Of a stretch of DNA of 64,000 bases, positions 59,820 through 64,000 are shown one piece after another. Source of the stretch: Varanus komodoensis. Taxonomy: Eukaryota > Chordata > Lepidosauria > Squamata > Varanidae. The stretch is from NCBI RefSeq assembly GCF_004798865.1, contig NW_025335268.1, positions 51,979,004 through 52,043,003 on the forward strand, written 5' to 3'. Below the pieces are notes generated by a model, which saw nothing but the letters and a program-made list of their open reading frames with translations, was not told the origin of the DNA and searched no databases. A program made the position numbers and the translations under genes. The first letter of the stretch is position 1. Each line of letters begins with the position of its first letter.

Positions 59820-61365
59820 TTGCAGAAGGGCTCCCCTGGGTTGGTACATTAAGTTCTCCCTTGGGAATTTTAGTTCTCATCTACATCTGGCTTAAATTCA
59901 AACTGCAAAAATGTACCATAAGATGCCCTTATTTTTGCATTACGAAAGAATAATTATTTCTTCAAGGCTTTTGAGGAGCCAAAAATCAACACCTGTGCCT
60001 TCAGGTAAAACATTTTGCAATGTGTCAGGAAGAGAAATCCAGGCATGCCCCACTGCTCTGTTTAAATAGGAGTATACAAAGGAACATTAAAGACATGAAT
60101 CAATGGGGAGGAAAGTCTAGTTGCAACTCTCACTGGAATGGCGTGTTCTGAAAGTAAATGTCTTGGCATAGACGTTTTTAATATGATGCATCAGGCTCAT
60201 AAATTTGTACGTCATACTTTTCAGTAGAGAAATATTTTCTGGCACAGGATCAATAATGTGTATCAATCAATATGCAGGGGTGCAAACCGTGAGACTAGAA
60301 AGGCACACTGCTGTTCATCTTTGTTTTAAGGCCTATCTTTTCAGCTGCACAAGCAGCTATGAAGCAAATGTTAAAGAAAAGTGCCACTGCTTGTGCAGGT
60401 CTCCCTATTGTTGCAAAGCAGCCTCCCGGCTTGTTTCCACACTTGGCATAACTGGGCAGCCTGCAGCTGGATGCGTGCAGTTCTGATTCAGCATCCGATG
60501 CCTCTGCTGTTGCATCATGATACCTACTGATTAAGATGTTGACTCTCCTCACTCTCAATTGTTTTTGAGCTTAGGACTGAAACAGCAAGATCACAGAGCT
60601 CAAAGGGATGTGGAGATAATTTAATTCAATTCCCAGAAGCGCTCCAAGGCGAGAGAACAATGAAAAGTTGCCAGATTTCACAATAGTTGAATCATTCTCT
60701 TGGGTAGGGTTCAACCATCCTACAGCTGTCTGGGAACATATGGAATCTGGCACAATTCTGTCAATTTTCTTCTGAGAAGGTATCAGTAAGCATTCACAGG
60801 TGATATCTGTGCCAACGTGGTGTGAAGATACATGATCACATCTATAGAGGAGGCCACTGCACAGATGCATGGGAGAAAGCTCAGGTGGCACCAGAACCTG
60901 CTGTGTTATGGTAAGCTGATGGAGGAAATGAGCCTTCTAGATTCCAAAATATTTCAGAAGCAAGGCAGAAAGTGTGGTGGTGGACCTCTGAATGAAAAAG
61001 TGGATCTACAAAACTTCTGGAGTGGAAAGAACATTTTGCCGTTGTCCAGCACACGTTCTTTTGACGTCTCCTGTGCTTATATTTATAGATCATCAGGTTG
61101 GAAATATTGTTTTGTTTATAGAATGTCTAGTAAAAATGACCTCTTGTGAGTATGAGGAGCCATCTATCCTAAGAGTTGTTCTAGTTCTTACTCAACAGCA
61201 CAGAAGATTTCTTCCCCAACTGCATGAGGCACCACTGTAGTGAGCAAGGCCCACTGTGTTTACTTGAGGAAGAAAAGGATGGTCAAGATACTTGCATATG
61301 GTCCACTTTAGGATATACAAATTGGAGAGGCTTCCCTGGTTAATACCTGTGGTTGTGAGGACAAA
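59820..61365. other. no recognised gene or repeat
   Basis: The 105-codon plus frame at 60832-61149 and the minus frame at 60571-60891 have no domain I recognise. Confidence 0.4.
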
Positions 61366-61369
61366 AGCT

Positions 61370-61552
61370 GACTCTAGACACTTTGCTGCCTGATGCAAAG
61401 AATAAGGTAAGTTCCTATTCCGCATACAAAAGCCGACTGGATTGCACACACAGCAATGTCCACCAAACACCTCAGCATTGCTTCATGGCACCCCCAGGAT
61501 CTGCCACCGAGGCAGCCTCCTCACTCTGCCTAATTGTAGGGCCAGTCAGTCC
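61370..61552 (-). mobile_element. dispersed repeat with CAGGGCCNGCCCT start, copy 2
   Basis: Reverse-complement copy of the repeat at 42650. The tract cctcactctgcctaattgta followed by gggcc matches its first about 25 bases with one mismatch, and cactttgctgcctgatgca near 61380 matches its internal tgcctcaggcagcaaaatg. The centre is divergent. Confidence 0.5.
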
Positions 61553-61559
61553 TATGGGA

Positions 61560-64000
61560 CACTTCCTAGGTGAAGGAAGATTAAGGTGTTCTTTCTTTTT
61601 CCCTTTTCGGTGAGCACCATAAAAAAATATCCCAACATGGGAACCTGCTGCTGAAGCTGTACTTTTATAAATAATACCAGATTACACACACACACAAAAG
61701 GACTATTGGCAAGTCAGTTTGTACTAAATTAAAACTTTATTGACTAAGGTTTGTTCTCCAGACAATGTGATTTGATGGGCTATGGTGGCATATGTGCATT
61801 CATGAGCTTGAGAATGGATTTAATGCAGAATGTCAAACGACTTAGTAACATGTATTATATAAATCCATAAATCTGTGTTGTTGCAAAATGAAACCAAGGC
61901 TATGTTCCTGGTGGAACTATGTTGAACTACAAGGCACTGTGGTTGAGAAAGACAATAAAAACTGGTACATTTCTTTAGCATATATTTCAAATAAATTAGA
62001 CTTGTACTCTTTCAGCTTCACCTGCACCCAACAACAATTTATGTGCAAATATCAAAATTGTCACTGAGAAGGAATGAATGACTAAAACTGAACCAACATG
62101 TTACAGCTGAGCTGATTTGCAAGTGAACAATAACCAAAACACTATTGTTGCTGTAAAACCAGTGTAGGCTTATATTATTGGTACAGCTCAAAGCAGTTTG
62201 TGTAAGGGTCCATTCACATAATCCACTGAGGTTGCATTAAGTGACTCCTTTGTTCTATTCACGCTGCGATCTCTGATGTCCATTTCTTATCCTCAAGCGA
62301 TCATGTGATAACTGCAGTTACTACATGACATACTTGGATCTGTAAAAACTGTCCCCAACTCTATCACATTATTGGCAGGCTCACACTCCCCCCTCCCCAC
62401 CTCCACCCAGCCCCAGAACTACCATCTCCATTATTCAAGCATAAGTTATAACAAGCCAGAGGAATGGACTAGATAACCTTGCAGGTTCCTTCTTTCTTTA
62501 ATGTTGTATGACAGAAAACAATCCATAATTGTAGAAGCATGCAACTTTTGGTGTCTTACAATCCTTATTCAGGTAAAATGTCTATTTGAGTATTCAAAAC
62601 TGAGTTTTTCAAAGGTCGCCAGGATTTGATTCTTAAGATGGTATTCATATTTTGTAAAAATTGTACAGCATCCATTACAGGATGTATGAACCTAAGATTA
62701 AAATAGCTTAAACTGGAATCTGATTTGCTTGCACTGCTGGAATCATTTAATGTAAACATCATAGTGACCCATAATATCCCAAAATGCTGTTTTGAGCATG
62801 TTAGTATTCATGTGTGAATTCAGTATTCATGAATACCTCCCCACACCATGTATAGCGGCCTTTAAAAATGGCGTACAAATATCCCAACCTTGTGATGTGG
62901 AGGCTGTAAGGTAAAGCACAGGGCTCCCCATTACACAGCCAATATTCATTCACATTAATGCTTTTATGGGTGTAAAACTGCCCTCTTTATCAGAGTGAAT
63001 GGGACTGTTCATATTAATAGGTCCTCTGTGTGCGTATTAGCTCATACAATAGACTCTGAAAAGGTGTATGTGAGTGAATGTAACCCATATACTACTGAAG
63101 TTAGTGGAAACATGCCCAGCATTTATTTCCTAACTCTGGCTATTACTGGTGTCTGCTATTCCATCTACACTGTTCAAATCCCCTTGATTTCAGTGAGATA
63201 TAAAGGTGAATTGGTTTGCCACCAGTAGATTGCTGCCTGAAACAAAAATGGCTTCCTTGTCCTGCTTTGCACTTCATAGCAGGATATTGGCGGAAGCATT
63301 ATGTGATCAATGGGATCTGGTGATTGTAGAGGGAATCTGGATAAGGATAGAATGAAATGGATGCTACAAGCTGCACTTTCAGTTAGACACACCTGAAGCA
63401 CCGGAAACAAATGCTCAAAGCAGACTGGAAGGGCCTTGTCTGAAATGTAGTTGATTGATTCCAGGGAAATAGAGAATTATTGCATGAATGCATGGATACT
63501 GACAAGTTCATACCAGGAAATTTTCCTTCAAAGTGCACAATTCAACAATGGAATGTTCTTAATAGGAAAATGATCAAAAGCTGACTTAAGACTGTCAGTT
63601 GTTCAGTCAAAGAATACCATCTCTGTTTCATCCTGACCATACACACAAAAAAATCTCGGTTTATCTTTTGCTTTTAGTATAACAAAAACAAAATTCTTTA
63701 GAAAAATCAGCATATTATAGACACATATCCAGACATCTTATAATCTTTCTAAAATAAAACAACCCCCTACTGTAGTGTTGACTAAGATTTTTAAGAATTA
63801 GCATTTAAAATTTTTAAATCAGCTACTTTAAATACCAACATGTGCTGCACTTCCCCTCACCATCCCAGCTTCCCACGCAAAAGAAAAAAAAATCCAACTT
63901 TGCTGTTTTTTATGTTTGTTAAAAACTCCTGGCTGAGATTGTTAAAGTACCACCTCCAATGGAACCGTGTGAACCCCACGGTGCATCTTCGAATGCATTT
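61560..64000. other. AT-rich unassigned stretch
   Basis: Nothing recognised. A short (AC)n lies near 61684. The frame at 62995-63228 is short and domain-free. Confidence 0.4.

Noticed and set aside
59498-59953. ORFs of 88-151 codons with His-Thr, Val-Cys and Arg-Glu repeats
   Set aside because: They run across 100 N and dinucleotide repeats. They are artefacts.

Overview
This is a vertebrate nuclear window, and the repeats point to a squamate reptile, most likely a lizard. The evidence is a BovB (RTE) LINE, CR1, L2-type and L1 LINEs, several tRNA-derived SINEs and a hAT MITE in one place. The BovB plus tRNA-SINE combination is typical of squamates and is not expected in birds, crocodilians or turtles. 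A 100-N assembly gap inside an (AC)n microsatellite shows that this is draft assembly. Nearly all six-frame ORFs are short, unrelated to one another and explained by chance or by LINE remnants. The window is therefore intergenic or intronic.

Only two host features can be argued from the sequence. The first is a tRNA-Leu(UAA) gene on the minus strand at 21181-21262. It has a complete class II cloverleaf and a T6 terminator, and a 5'-truncated CR1 LINE begins exactly where the terminator ends. The second, much weaker, is a possible 42-nt cassette microexon at 11712-11753 with good splice consensus on both sides and one open frame that keeps phase.

Layout. At 1-9.0 kb I recognise nothing beyond small tandem repeats and a possible old LTR-like segment. 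A CR1-type fragment lies at 9.1-9.5 kb and the candidate microexon at 11.7 kb. GC-rich DNA at 11.9-13.6 kb is split by an internally deleted BovB. Palindromic repeats and a possible LTR-like segment lie at 16.4-18.3 kb. At 19.4-21.3 kb there are two antisense CR1-type LINEs and the tRNA gene. At 22.5-26.4 kb there are three SINEs. At 29.8-32.7 kb there is an antisense CR1 with a central deletion, then an antisense L2-type LINE split by a SINE. At 34.6-35.9 kb there is a sense L2-type LINE region with a perfect hAT MITE between its pieces. At 37.0-37.6 kb there is a recent-looking 5'-truncated L1 with target-site duplications. At 42-51 kb there are MITE-like repeats, L2 fragments and a third copy of the SINE family seen at 22.5 and 31.7 kb. 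At 52-64 kb the sequence is mostly unassigned, with large microsatellites and the assembly gap.

I found no operon, CRISPR array, toxin system or intact transposase. No undescribed biological system is evident. The best leads are the tRNA/CR1 junction, the microexon candidate, the internally deleted LINE copies and a family of palindromic repeats present about ten times in 64 kb.
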